64,000 nucleotides of DNA from Streptomyces sp. 3214.6. Lineage in GTDB: Bacteria; Actinomycetota; Actinomycetes; Streptomycetales; Streptomycetaceae. The stretch is taken from assembly GCF_900129855.1 (NCBI RefSeq), contig NZ_LT670819.1, forward strand, positions 4,836,001 through 4,900,000. Reading direction: 5' to 3'. Positions within the stretch are counted from its first letter, which is position 1; each line of letters starts with the position of its first letter. The notes under the pieces were generated by a model. That model was not told the DNA's origin and did not search any database. It saw nothing but the letters and a program-made list of their open reading frames with translations. This document shows, one piece after another, positions 57,121 to 64,000 of this stretch. The position numbers and the translations under genes are program-made.

Positions 57121-59235
57121 ATGGGCATTCTCACTCTCCTGCGGAACGCGTTCGGACGGTCACGCAAGGAGCGGGCCGCCGAGGCGGAGGGTGCGGAACA
57201 GGTTCCTTCGCAGGAACAGACCGCTTCCGAGGAGCGGGACCAGCAGTCGAACAGCACCGACCTCACGACGACACCGTCGGCGACGACATCGACGACGGTG
57301 CCGTCGTCCACGACGCCGACGCCGGAACCGACGGTCCCGTCCCCCTCCCCCGAACCCACCCCGAGGCCCACCCCGACGGCCCAGGTCCCGGAACCCCGCC
57401 CGGCGACCAGCGACGAGCACGACCTCGTCGCAGCGGCCTTCGACAACGTCACGGTCCCCAAGCCGACAAGGTCCACAGCATCCACGCCGACGCCGACGCC
57501 GACGCCTCCGGCGGACGCGGAGACGAAGGCTGAGACGGAGACCACCTCCGAGCCAGAGGCAGAGGTGGCAGCTGAGGCGACTGAGGCGACTGAGGCTGAG
57601 GACACGGCTGAGGCCGAGGCTGAGGAACCGGCGGCCGAGATGGTCACGGCCAAGCCCACAGTGGACGAGCCCACAGTGGACGAGCCGACAGTGGACGAGC
57701 CCACAGTGGACGAGCCCACGGCCGAGACCGAGGCGGAGCCCACGGCGGACGTCGAGGCCGAGGCGGAGCCGGACACCGAGGCCACGGTCGAGGAGCCCGA
57801 GCCGGTCGCAGCCGCAACGGCGACGGAACCGGAGACCCAGGCCACGGCCGAGGAGCCCGCCGAGACCGAAACCGTCCCGGAAACGGACTCGGAGCCGAAC
57901 GCAGAGGCGACGCCCGAGCCCGCCGCAGAGCAGCCCACACCGGAAACGGCGACGGCCGCCGCCCCGAAGACCGAGGCGGAGGAAGCCGCGCCGGAAGCGG
58001 ACACCCAGCCCGAGCCGGTGGCGGAGGAGACCGCGCCGGAAACGGACACCCAGCCCGAGCCGGTGGCGGAGGAGACCGCGCCGGAAGCAGACACCCAGCC
58101 CGAGCCGGTGACGGAGGAGACCGCGCCGGAAGCGGACACCCAGCCCGAGCCGGTGACGGAGGAGACCGCGCCGGAAGCAGACACCCAGCCAGAGCCGCTC
58201 GCAGCCGCGACGGCGACGGACCCGGAGACCGTCACCGAGCCGCCGGCGGAAGAACCCGCACCCGAAGCGACCACCGACCCCGAGCCAGTCGCAGCCGCGA
58301 CGGCGACGGACCCGGAGACCGAGGCCTCGGCCGAGGAGCCCGAGCCGGAAACGGCGACGGACGCCACCCCGGACACCGACGCCGAGCCGGTCGCAGCCGC
58401 GACAGCGGCGGAGGGCGAGGGCGAGGCGGAGCTGTCCGAGCTCGTGCCTGTGGCCGCGGCGGAGTCGGGTGGGCCCGCGGTCGCCGACGATGAGGACACC
58501 CCGCAGGGGGTCACGGACGGTGAGGACGCCCCGCAGGGGGCCCTTGCCGTCGCGGGTGAGGGGACGACGGGAGAAGGCGGAGCCGGTCTCGGCGGTCAGG
58601 CCCCGCAGGGCCTCGCCACCGCCTACCAGGCAGCCGCCACCGTCCTGGAGGCGACCCACCTCACCGGCACCCGAGCGAAGCTCTACCTCGTGCTGGACCG
58701 CTCCGCGAGCATGCGCCCGTACTACAAGGACGGCTCCGCCCAGGCCCTCGCCGAGCAGACCCTCGCCCTCGCCGCCCACCTGGACCCCGAGGACACGAAG
58801 GTCCCGGTCGTCTTCTTCTCCACCGAGGTCGACGGCACCGCCGACCTCACCCTCACCGACCACGAGAACAAGATCGACGACGTCCACGCCGGCCTCGGCC
58901 GCATGGGCCGTACCAGCTATCACGTCGCCGTCGAAGCCGTCCTCGCCCTGCACGAGAAGTCCTCCGACCCGACCGCCCCCGCCCTGGTGGTGTTCCAGAC
59001 GGACGGCGCGCCGGACGCGAAGACCCCCGCCACCCAGTCCCTCACGGAGGCGGCGAAGAACCACCCCGCCGTCTTCTTCTCCTTCGTCGCCTTCGGTGAC
59101 CCGGAGAACAAGGCGTTCGACTACCTCCGCAAGACGAAGCTGGCCAACACGTCCCACTTCCTGGCCGGCGAGACCCCGCGCGAGCTCACGGACGCGGAGG
59201 TCTACGAGGGCATCCTGGCGACCTGGCGTCCCTGA
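57121..59235 (+). CDS. VWA/TerF-like protein with long acidic repeat region
   Basis: This 704-residue protein has a short N-terminal segment (GILTLLRNAFGRSRKERAAE), about 470 residues of low-complexity Glu/Thr/Pro/Ala repeats and a C-terminal von Willebrand A domain (about 505-700). The MIDAS-type motif DRSASM and later Thr/Asp residues (VFFSTEVDG; FQTDGAPDAK) mark the metal site. The C-terminal part matches tellurite-type TerF/TerY proteins, which act in Ca-dependent stress or death-like responses. Four PTVDE units at about 57650-57715 and five 15-residue units at 57987-58200 are DNA-level repeats. It has no signal peptide. A terminator ends it. Confidence 0.85.
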   Translation: MGILTLLRNAFGRSRKERAAEAEGAEQVPSQEQTASEERDQQSNSTDLTTTPSATTSTTVPSSTTPTPEPTVPSPSPEPTPRPTPTAQVPEPRPATSDEHDLVAAAFDNVTVPKPTRSTASTPTPTPTPPADAETKAETETTSEPEAEVAAEATEATEAEDTAEAEAEEPAAEMVTAKPTVDEPTVDEPTVDEPTVDEPTAETEAEPTADVEAEAEPDTEATVEEPEPVAAATATEPETQATAEEPAETETVPETDSEPNAEATPEPAAEQPTPETATAAAPKTEAEEAAPEADTQPEPVAEETAPETDTQPEPVAEETAPEADTQPEPVTEETAPEADTQPEPVTEETAPEADTQPEPLAAATATDPETVTEPPAEEPAPEATTDPEPVAAATATDPETEASAEEPEPETATDATPDTDAEPVAAATAAEGEGEAELSELVPVAAAESGGPAVADDEDTPQGVTDGEDAPQGALAVAGEGTTGEGGAGLGGQAPQGLATAYQAAATVLEATHLTGTRAKLYLVLDRSASMRPYYKDGSAQALAEQTLALAAHLDPEDTKVPVVFFSTEVDGTADLTLTDHENKIDDVHAGLGRMGRTSYHVAVEAVLALHEKSSDPTAPALVVFQTDGAPDAKTPATQSLTEAAKNHPAVFFSFVAFGDPENKAFDYLRKTKLANTSHFLAGETPRELTDAEVYEGILATWRP
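57987..58200 (+). repeat. 45-bp tandem repeats in the VWA gene
   Basis: Five 45-bp units encode PEADTQPEPVAEETA with changes A/T at the fourth residue and A/T before EET. All units stay in frame. A shorter 15-bp unit (PTVDE, four copies) lies at about 57657-57716. Both could change copy number without breaking the gene. Confidence 0.88.
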
Positions 59236-59250
59236 CCTCGTAGATCACCC

Positions 59251-59293
59251 GGGCCGCCCCTTCCCACCCCTTAAAACGGGAGGCGGGCGGCCC
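59251..59293 (+). terminator. Terminator after the VWA gene
   Basis: GGGCCGCCC and GGGCGGCCC pair perfectly over 9 bp around a 25-base region, 16 bp after the stop. It separates the gene from metG. Confidence 0.65.
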
Positions 59294-59383
59294 ACCCATG
59301 TCGGCTACGATTTCAAGTTCAAGGCTCACAAGCACACCACCGCACGACACACCCCCGCACGACCGACCTGGGAGCAGCCCCCG

Positions 59384-61108
59384 ATGGCTCGACACCTCAT
59401 CACCAGCGCCCTTCCGTACATCAACGGAATCAAGCACCTGGGCAACATGGTGGGGTCCATGCTCCCGGCGGACGTGTACTCCCGCTACCTCCGCCAGCGC
59501 GGTCACGACGTCCTGTACATCTGCGCGACCGACGAGCACGGCACCCCCGCCGAGCTGGCCGCGAAGGAGCAGGGCCTCCCCGTGGCGGAGTTCTGCGCGC
59601 AGGCGCACGACGCGCAGAAGGCGGTCTACGACGGCTTCGCGCTCGCCTTCGACTACTTCGGCCGGAGTTCCTCCCCGCAGAACGTCGAGATCACCCAGCA
59701 CTTCGCCCGCCGCCTCAACGAGAACGGCTTCATCGAGGAGCGGGCGATCCGCCAGGTGTACTCCCCGACCGACGGCCGTTTCCTCCCGGACCGCTACGTC
59801 GAGGGCACCTGCCCCCACTGCGGCTACGACAAGGCCCGCGGCGACCAGTGCGAGAACTGCACCCGCGTCCTGGACCCGACCGACCTGATCAACCCCCGCT
59901 CGGCGATCTCCGGCTCCACCGACCTCGAGGTCCGTGAGACCAAGCACCTCTTCCTCCTCCAGTCGAAGCTCCAGCACGAGGTCGAGGAGTGGGTGTCCCG
60001 CCATGAGGCGGACTGGCCGCAGCTGGCCTCCTCCATCGCCCGCAAGTGGCTGACCGAGGGCCTGCACGACCGCGCCATCACCCGCGACCTCGACTGGGGC
60101 GTCCCGGTCCCGGCCGACACCTGGCCGGAGCTGGCGGCCGAGGGCAAGGTCTTCTACGTCTGGTTCGACGCCCCGATCGAGTACATCGGCGCGACGAAGG
60201 AGTGGTCGGACCTCGACCCGGAGAACCGCGACTGGAAGTCCTGGTGGTACGAGGCGGACTCCGGCGAGAACCCCGTGCGCTACACGGAGTTCATGGCCAA
60301 GGACAACGTCCCGTTCCACACGGTGATGTTCCCTGCCACGGAGCTCGGCGTGCGCGAGCCGTGGAAGAAGGTCGACTACGTCAAGGCCTTCAACTGGCTG
60401 ACGTACTACGGCGGCAAGTTCTCCACGTCCCAGAAGCGCGGCGTCTTCACCGACCAGGCGCTGGACATCCTCCCGGCCGACTACTGGCGCTACTTCCTGA
60501 TCGCCAACGCCCCCGAGTCGGACGACTCGTCGTTCACCTGGGAACACTTCACCGCCACGGTGAACAAGGACCTCGCCGACACCCTCGGCAACTTCGTCAA
60601 CCGCGTCCTGTCCTTCTCCAAGAAGCGCTTCGGCGAGGAGGTCCCGGCGGGCAGCGCGCCCGGCGAGGCGGAGACGAAGCTCGGCGAGCAGATCGCGGAG
60701 CTGCTCGCCGAGTACGAGTCGCAGATGGAGGCGCTCCAGTTCCGCAAGGCGGCCGCCGCGCTGCGCGCGCTGTGGTCCGCGGGCAACTCCTACCTGGAGG
60801 AGAAGGCCCCCTGGCTGGAGATCAAGACGGACAAGGACGGCGCGGCCCTCACCCTGCGCACGGCGATGAACCTGATCCACCTCTACGCGGTGGTCTCGGA
60901 GCCCTTCATCCCGTCGACGGCGAAGACCATGCGCGAGGCGTTCTCGCTGTCCGACGACACCGCGACCTGGGTGACGCCGGACGAGGCGAAGGCCCTCACC
61001 ACCGTTCCCGCCGGCACCCCCTTCACGGTCCCGCCGGTCCTCTTCGCCAAGCTCACGGACGAGGACCTTCAGGCGTACAAGGAGCGCTTCGGCGGCACCG
61101 AGGGCTGA
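59384..61108 (+). CDS. metG: Methionyl-tRNA synthetase
   Basis: This 574-residue class I synthetase charges tRNA-Met in the cytoplasm. The HIGH-equivalent is HLGN in PYINGIKHLGNMVGSMLPAD. The zinc knob is visible as CPHCGYDKARGDQCENC. The KMSKS-type loop is GGKFSTSQKRGVF, in which Lys and Ser positions are kept but Met is Phe and the second Lys is Thr, a variant I recall as normal in actinobacterial MetRS. The start ATG lies after GGGAGCAGCCCCCG. The length, without a C-terminal tRNA-binding module, fits this type. It is the only clearly essential housekeeping protein gene in the window. Confidence 0.96.
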   Translation: MARHLITSALPYINGIKHLGNMVGSMLPADVYSRYLRQRGHDVLYICATDEHGTPAELAAKEQGLPVAEFCAQAHDAQKAVYDGFALAFDYFGRSSSPQNVEITQHFARRLNENGFIEERAIRQVYSPTDGRFLPDRYVEGTCPHCGYDKARGDQCENCTRVLDPTDLINPRSAISGSTDLEVRETKHLFLLQSKLQHEVEEWVSRHEADWPQLASSIARKWLTEGLHDRAITRDLDWGVPVPADTWPELAAEGKVFYVWFDAPIEYIGATKEWSDLDPENRDWKSWWYEADSGENPVRYTEFMAKDNVPFHTVMFPATELGVREPWKKVDYVKAFNWLTYYGGKFSTSQKRGVFTDQALDILPADYWRYFLIANAPESDDSSFTWEHFTATVNKDLADTLGNFVNRVLSFSKKRFGEEVPAGSAPGEAETKLGEQIAELLAEYESQMEALQFRKAAAALRALWSAGNSYLEEKAPWLEIKTDKDGAALTLRTAMNLIHLYAVVSEPFIPSTAKTMREAFSLSDDTATWVTPDEAKALTTVPAGTPFTVPPVLFAKLTDEDLQAYKERFGGTEG

Positions 61109-61192
61109 GTGGTAAAGGAGAAGATGTAGAGGAAAAGGCGAAGGGCTTCCCCCAGCTTCGGCATGTATTCGCCAAGCCGTATGGTTTCCGCC

Positions 61193-61684
61193 ATGGAGGT
61201 ACCCGAGGTCATCCCGATCGCCTACCAGCCGAAGCACCGCACCGAGTCCATCGGACGGTACGCGGACGGCCAGTTCCTCGCGTCGGTCACATACGCCTTC
61301 CCTCAGGGTTTCCGCCTCGACGACGGCTGGGAAGAGCACAAACGCCTCTACACCGTGCTGCACACCTTCGACGCCGAGGGCTACTACCGGGCCTCGGACA
61401 TCTGGTGCGCCGGCACCTGGGCGGCGCAGCAGCGCGCCCCGCACGGTGAGGACTCCGTCCTCACCCGGGCCCGCGTCCGTCTGGCGACGCTGCTGCGCAG
61501 CCTGCCCCGCCGCTCCTACACGGACATCGCGATCCGCCCCTTCCAACTCACCTACGAGAACGTCCTGTTCGGCCTGGTGATCAGGAAGGACGAGGACGAG
61601 GACGGCACTCCCGAAGCCTGGGCGGAGCTCTACCCGGACCGCCTCGCCTTCGCCGAACCGTGGGACGGCACGTACGACACCTGA
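61193..61684 (+). CDS. Hypothetical protein (163 aa), HycA-annotated type
   Basis: This 163-residue soluble protein reads VIPIAYQPKHRTESIGRYAD, ASVTYAFPQGFRLDDGWEEH, YRASDIWCAGTWAAQQRAPH and ends EAWAELYPDRLAFAEPWDGT. Relatives are often labelled formate hydrogenlyase regulator HycA in Streptomyces, a label I regard as unsupported here because no such pathway is nearby. The start is uncertain: ATGs at 61163, 61181 and 61193 are all in frame and lack a ribosome site. Confidence 0.7.
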   Translation: MEVPEVIPIAYQPKHRTESIGRYADGQFLASVTYAFPQGFRLDDGWEEHKRLYTVLHTFDAEGYYRASDIWCAGTWAAQQRAPHGEDSVLTRARVRLATLLRSLPRRSYTDIAIRPFQLTYENVLFGLVIRKDEDEDGTPEAWAELYPDRLAFAEPWDGTYDT

Positions 61685-61786
61685 CGGGCGAGCGCCTCTC
61701 GGAAAACCCGCGCCTCACGGCGCACGCCATGGGCATACTCCACCTGGCACTTGTTCGACGGGGTGGTCGGGGGGCGGGCGAACGCG

Positions 61787-63784
61787 GTGGACTTGACGTC
61801 CTGGGCTGACTGGATACGCGCTTTCCTGGGCGCGGTCGTGGCGTACGCCATGACGATGGGGGTGTGGCGGCTGGTCGCGAGGGCAGCCGCCTTCCGCGAT
61901 CCGCACCGGCACACGGGACGCCGGATGGCGCTCGTGCCGCGCTCAGCCGTCCGGCCGCACACGCAGGACGTCCGTCGCCGGCTACGCGGTGCGCTGGCGG
62001 TGCGCCGCTATCTGGGCGTGGCCGCCGCGCCACCGTCCGACCGGCTGCTGCGCCCTCTGGTGGAGGCGGACCGCTCGGCACGCGTCCTTGCGGCGGGCCG
62101 CAGGGTGTGGAGCCTGGCGGTACCGATCGCCCTCGCCCTGTGCGGCTTCCTGCTCGGGGCCTGGCTGATCGTCAGCGAGTACTTCTACGACGGTCCGGTC
62201 ATGGAACTGCTGCCGGACCTCTACTCCTCCTTGGACCAGTTTCTCGGCGGGGACGGCTGGTACGACCAGGGCAGCGATTACTGCGCCTCCTGGTCCCTGC
62301 TGACCGGATGCGAGGCGGACGCCGAGCCCTGGTGGAACGGCGTCGATGCGGGGCCGCTCTTCGGGTTCGCCCTTGCGCTGCCCGTGGCGGCGTGGCGTCT
62401 ACGGCGCGCGGCGTTGCGGAGTTTCGCCCTCTGGGCACGGCAGGAGCCTCCCCTGCCGGCCTGCCTGGACGCGCTCGCCGCCTGCCGCGACATGTTGCGG
62501 GCGTCGGCGACGCCCCCGGAAGCCACCGTCCTCGACCTGCGCGTCGCCGAACTCCGCGCCGCGCTCAGGGACTTCGCCCAGGACGGCCTCCCCGTCGACG
62601 AGGACCGGCGGGCCGAACTGGAGGCGCACACCGTGCGCGTGGCCGCGACCCTGGCCGAGGCGTCGGGGCAGGTCCTGCGCGACGGGACCACGGCGCTGGC
62701 CGCGCTCACCGCTCTGCTGGCCACCGTTCAGGACCGGCTGCACGCCGGCCGGTGGTTCGTCCTGCTGGAACCCGCCCAGCTCCTCCCCGCGCCCACGCCC
62801 CCGCCCGGTCCGGGCCCCGCGCCCGCGCCGGCGGCCGCCCCCGTCGGCGAGACGAGCCGCTGGCAGCGTCACATGTGGGTCGCCACGGCGATGCCGACGA
62901 TTCCGGCCGTGCTGGCGCTCGTCTTCACCGCCGTGACGATCACTCAGGCCGACGAGACGCTCGGTCTCACCAGGCGCGAGCAGGTGGCCACCACCTACAG
63001 CGACACCGTGGACAGCCTGGGAGACGACTCGATCGACGTCAGGATCAGCAGCATCTACGCCCTTCAGCGCATCATGCGGGATTCGCCGAGCGAACAGCCC
63101 GCGATCGTCAAGATACTGGCCGCCTACGTCAGGCAGCACGCGAAGATGCCCGCCCAGAAGACCGCGAACAGCCTGCGCAAGAACCCGAAGACCCGCCCTA
63201 CCGAGGACGTGGCGGCCGCTCTCGAGGTGCTGGGGTCGCGCACACAGGTGGTGACCGGGGAGTCCTACATCAACCTGCGCGAGACCTTCCTGGTGGGCGC
63301 CGACCTTGCCGGTCTGAACTTCACGGACGCGGACATGCGGGACGCCGATCTGAGCCGGGCCGATCTGCGCGGAGGCGTCTTCGACACCGTCTGGTTCGAC
63401 AAGGCCCGGATGGAGGGGGCCCTGTTGAGTTCCGCCACGTTCCTCCACGCTCAGTTCACCGAGACCGACCTCACCGGCGCCTGGCTGGACGGCGCGCAGT
63501 TCAACGCCGCGCTACTGACCAGTGCCGTCCTGACCGGCGCGCAGGCGATGCCTGCAGACAACGGAGCCATCACCCAGTTCGACGGGGCCGACCTGGCAGG
63601 CGCAAACCTGTCGGGGGCGGACCTGACGAGCGCGTCCCTGACAGGTGCCAACCTCGGGAAGGACGAGACCCACCCGGCGGCGATCGTCGCGGGCACGAAC
63701 TTCACCGACGCCGACCTCACCGCCGCGCACCTCGAAGGCGTCGACCGGAGTGCGGCCGACTGGACGGACGCCGTTCTGCCGTGA
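61787..63784 (+). CDS. Membrane protein with C-terminal pentapeptide repeats
   Basis: This protein of about 665 residues begins DLTSWADWIRAFLGAVVAYA and has four TM helices in two pairs (about 9-27, VPIALALCGFLLGAWLIVSE, GPLFGFALALPVAAW, VATAMPTIPAVLALVFTAVT). The region after the last helix has IYALQRIMRDSPSEQPAIVK, as in other actinobacterial pentapeptide proteins. The final 160 residues are A(D/N)LXX repeats (ADLAGLNFTDADMRDADLSR; GADLAGANLSGADLTSASLT), a right-handed quadrilateral helix. In quinolone-resistance proteins this fold mimics DNA; here the function is unknown. The GTG at 61787 follows a G-rich stretch; GTG 61763 or TTG 61751 are alternatives. Confidence 0.8.
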   Translation: MDLTSWADWIRAFLGAVVAYAMTMGVWRLVARAAAFRDPHRHTGRRMALVPRSAVRPHTQDVRRRLRGALAVRRYLGVAAAPPSDRLLRPLVEADRSARVLAAGRRVWSLAVPIALALCGFLLGAWLIVSEYFYDGPVMELLPDLYSSLDQFLGGDGWYDQGSDYCASWSLLTGCEADAEPWWNGVDAGPLFGFALALPVAAWRLRRAALRSFALWARQEPPLPACLDALAACRDMLRASATPPEATVLDLRVAELRAALRDFAQDGLPVDEDRRAELEAHTVRVAATLAEASGQVLRDGTTALAALTALLATVQDRLHAGRWFVLLEPAQLLPAPTPPPGPGPAPAPAAAPVGETSRWQRHMWVATAMPTIPAVLALVFTAVTITQADETLGLTRREQVATTYSDTVDSLGDDSIDVRISSIYALQRIMRDSPSEQPAIVKILAAYVRQHAKMPAQKTANSLRKNPKTRPTEDVAAALEVLGSRTQVVTGESYINLRETFLVGADLAGLNFTDADMRDADLSRADLRGGVFDTVWFDKARMEGALLSSATFLHAQFTETDLTGAWLDGAQFNAALLTSAVLTGAQAMPADNGAITQFDGADLAGANLSGADLTSASLTGANLGKDETHPAAIVAGTNFTDADLTAAHLEGVDRSAADWTDAVLP

Positions 63785-63791
63785 CACGGGT

Positions 63792-63819
63792 GAGGGGCCC
63801 GCGTCCGTCCGGGCCCCTC
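63792..63819. terminator. Bidirectional terminator near the right edge
   Basis: GAGGGGCCCG and CGGGCCCCTC form a 10-bp perfect stem with an eight-base loop, between the convergent pentapeptide gene and the partial gene. Confidence 0.8.
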
Positions 63820-63831
63820 CGCTGCCATCCC

Positions 63832-64000
63832 TCAGGACAGCACGCCCGCGCCCGTCGTCGTCGCCAGCGACGTCGGCAGGTTCTTGGCCGAGGTCTCCAG
63901 GCCGGCCGTCAGGGTCGGCGTCCAGTTGACGGTCGTCTTCAGGTCCTTGGACGAGGCGGCGTTGTACGCGGCGACGACGTCCGTGACCGTGCCGTTGACG
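63832..64000 (-). CDS. C-terminal end of a secreted-type protein gene (partial)
   Basis: The gene enters from the right edge on the minus strand; 55 residues are visible, beginning VNGTVTDVVAAYNAASSKDL and ending TSLATTTGAGVLS. The DVVAAYNAASSKDLKTTVNW stretch and small-residue-rich end fit a secreted enzyme or adhesin tail. I cannot name the family from this fragment. The terminator at 63792-63819 follows its stop. Confidence 0.6.
   Translation of the reverse strand, partial: VNGTVTDVVAAYNAASSKDLKTTVNWTPTLTAGLETSAKNLPTSLATTTGAGVLS

Noticed and set aside
57096..58514. Minus-strand Ser/Val/Ala-rich frame (472 codons) in the VWA repeat region
   Set aside because: Its repeats mirror the 15 and 45 bp repeats of the plus-strand gene; no plausible start or neighbour supports it.
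59236..59383. T-box or other riboswitch upstream of metG
   Set aside because: Only a terminator hairpin of the preceding gene is seen; no T-box sequence or specifier loop could be found by eye.
1..64000. Insertion sequences, prophage integration genes, origins
   Set aside because: No transposase, integrase, capsid, terminase or replication protein was recognisable in any frame.

Overview
The window is high-GC DNA with Streptomyces gene content: strong third-position GC, GTG/ATG starts, many one-to-four-base gene overlaps, secreted proteins with Ala-rich signal peptides, an LAETG-anchored protein, an orphan ANTAR regulator, a YtrA-type GntR/ABC operon and a dispersed palindromic repeat I recognise from Streptomyces chromosomes. 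No transposase, integrase or CRISPR array was found.

Positions 1-14736 hold the structural half of a contractile injection system (eCIS/CIS, phage-tail-like). In order these are a solo winged-helix GntR protein, sheath, tube, a CPHC-containing tail protein, a 52-residue overlapping protein, a 1,208-residue Pro/Ala-rich protein with about 16 [VIL]QR motifs and a half zinc ribbon, a second tube protein, a LysM-tailed tube-end protein, a VgrG-like spike, a gp25-like baseplate protein, a J-like baseplate protein, an I-like tail protein, and a membrane protein with two zinc ribbons, one TM helix and a predicted extracytoplasmic discoidin-like domain. Genes 2287-3403 and 10282-14736 overlap or abut, which points to translational coupling. 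The gene content and order match what I recall of the S. coelicolor cytoplasmic CIS locus. The AAA+ ATPase, tape measure and PAAR tip are not in the window and may lie to the left. A two-way terminator and a tRNA-Gly(UCC) gene close the locus.

From 15 to 36 kb the genes are mainly cell-envelope and secreted functions: LCP cell-wall ligase, class 3 lipase, lysyl-oxidase-like protein, GH26-like hydrolase, M23 peptidase (its tail overlaps the tail of an opposing gene), small membrane and lipoproteins, a DUF6445-like dioxygenase, a GntR-ABC operon under a 58-bp near-perfect palindrome, a MOSC protein, a DUF4142 protein, a large secreted subtilase and a GH13 alpha-glucosidase.

From 36 to 54.7 kb come an LAETG surface protein, nucleoside hydrolase, GAF-ANTAR regulator, MFS exporter, XRE-TPR regulator divergent from a small secreted protein, a necrosis-inducing-like (NLP) secreted protein, a MocR regulator divergent from an alpha/beta hydrolase with paired direct repeats between them, and an EEP phosphatase/FUSC transporter pair.

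From 54.7 kb to the end are a Tat-type PhoX phosphatase with a candidate PHO box, a repeat-rich VWA/TerF-like protein, metG, a pentapeptide-repeat membrane protein and the end of a secreted protein gene that runs out of the window.
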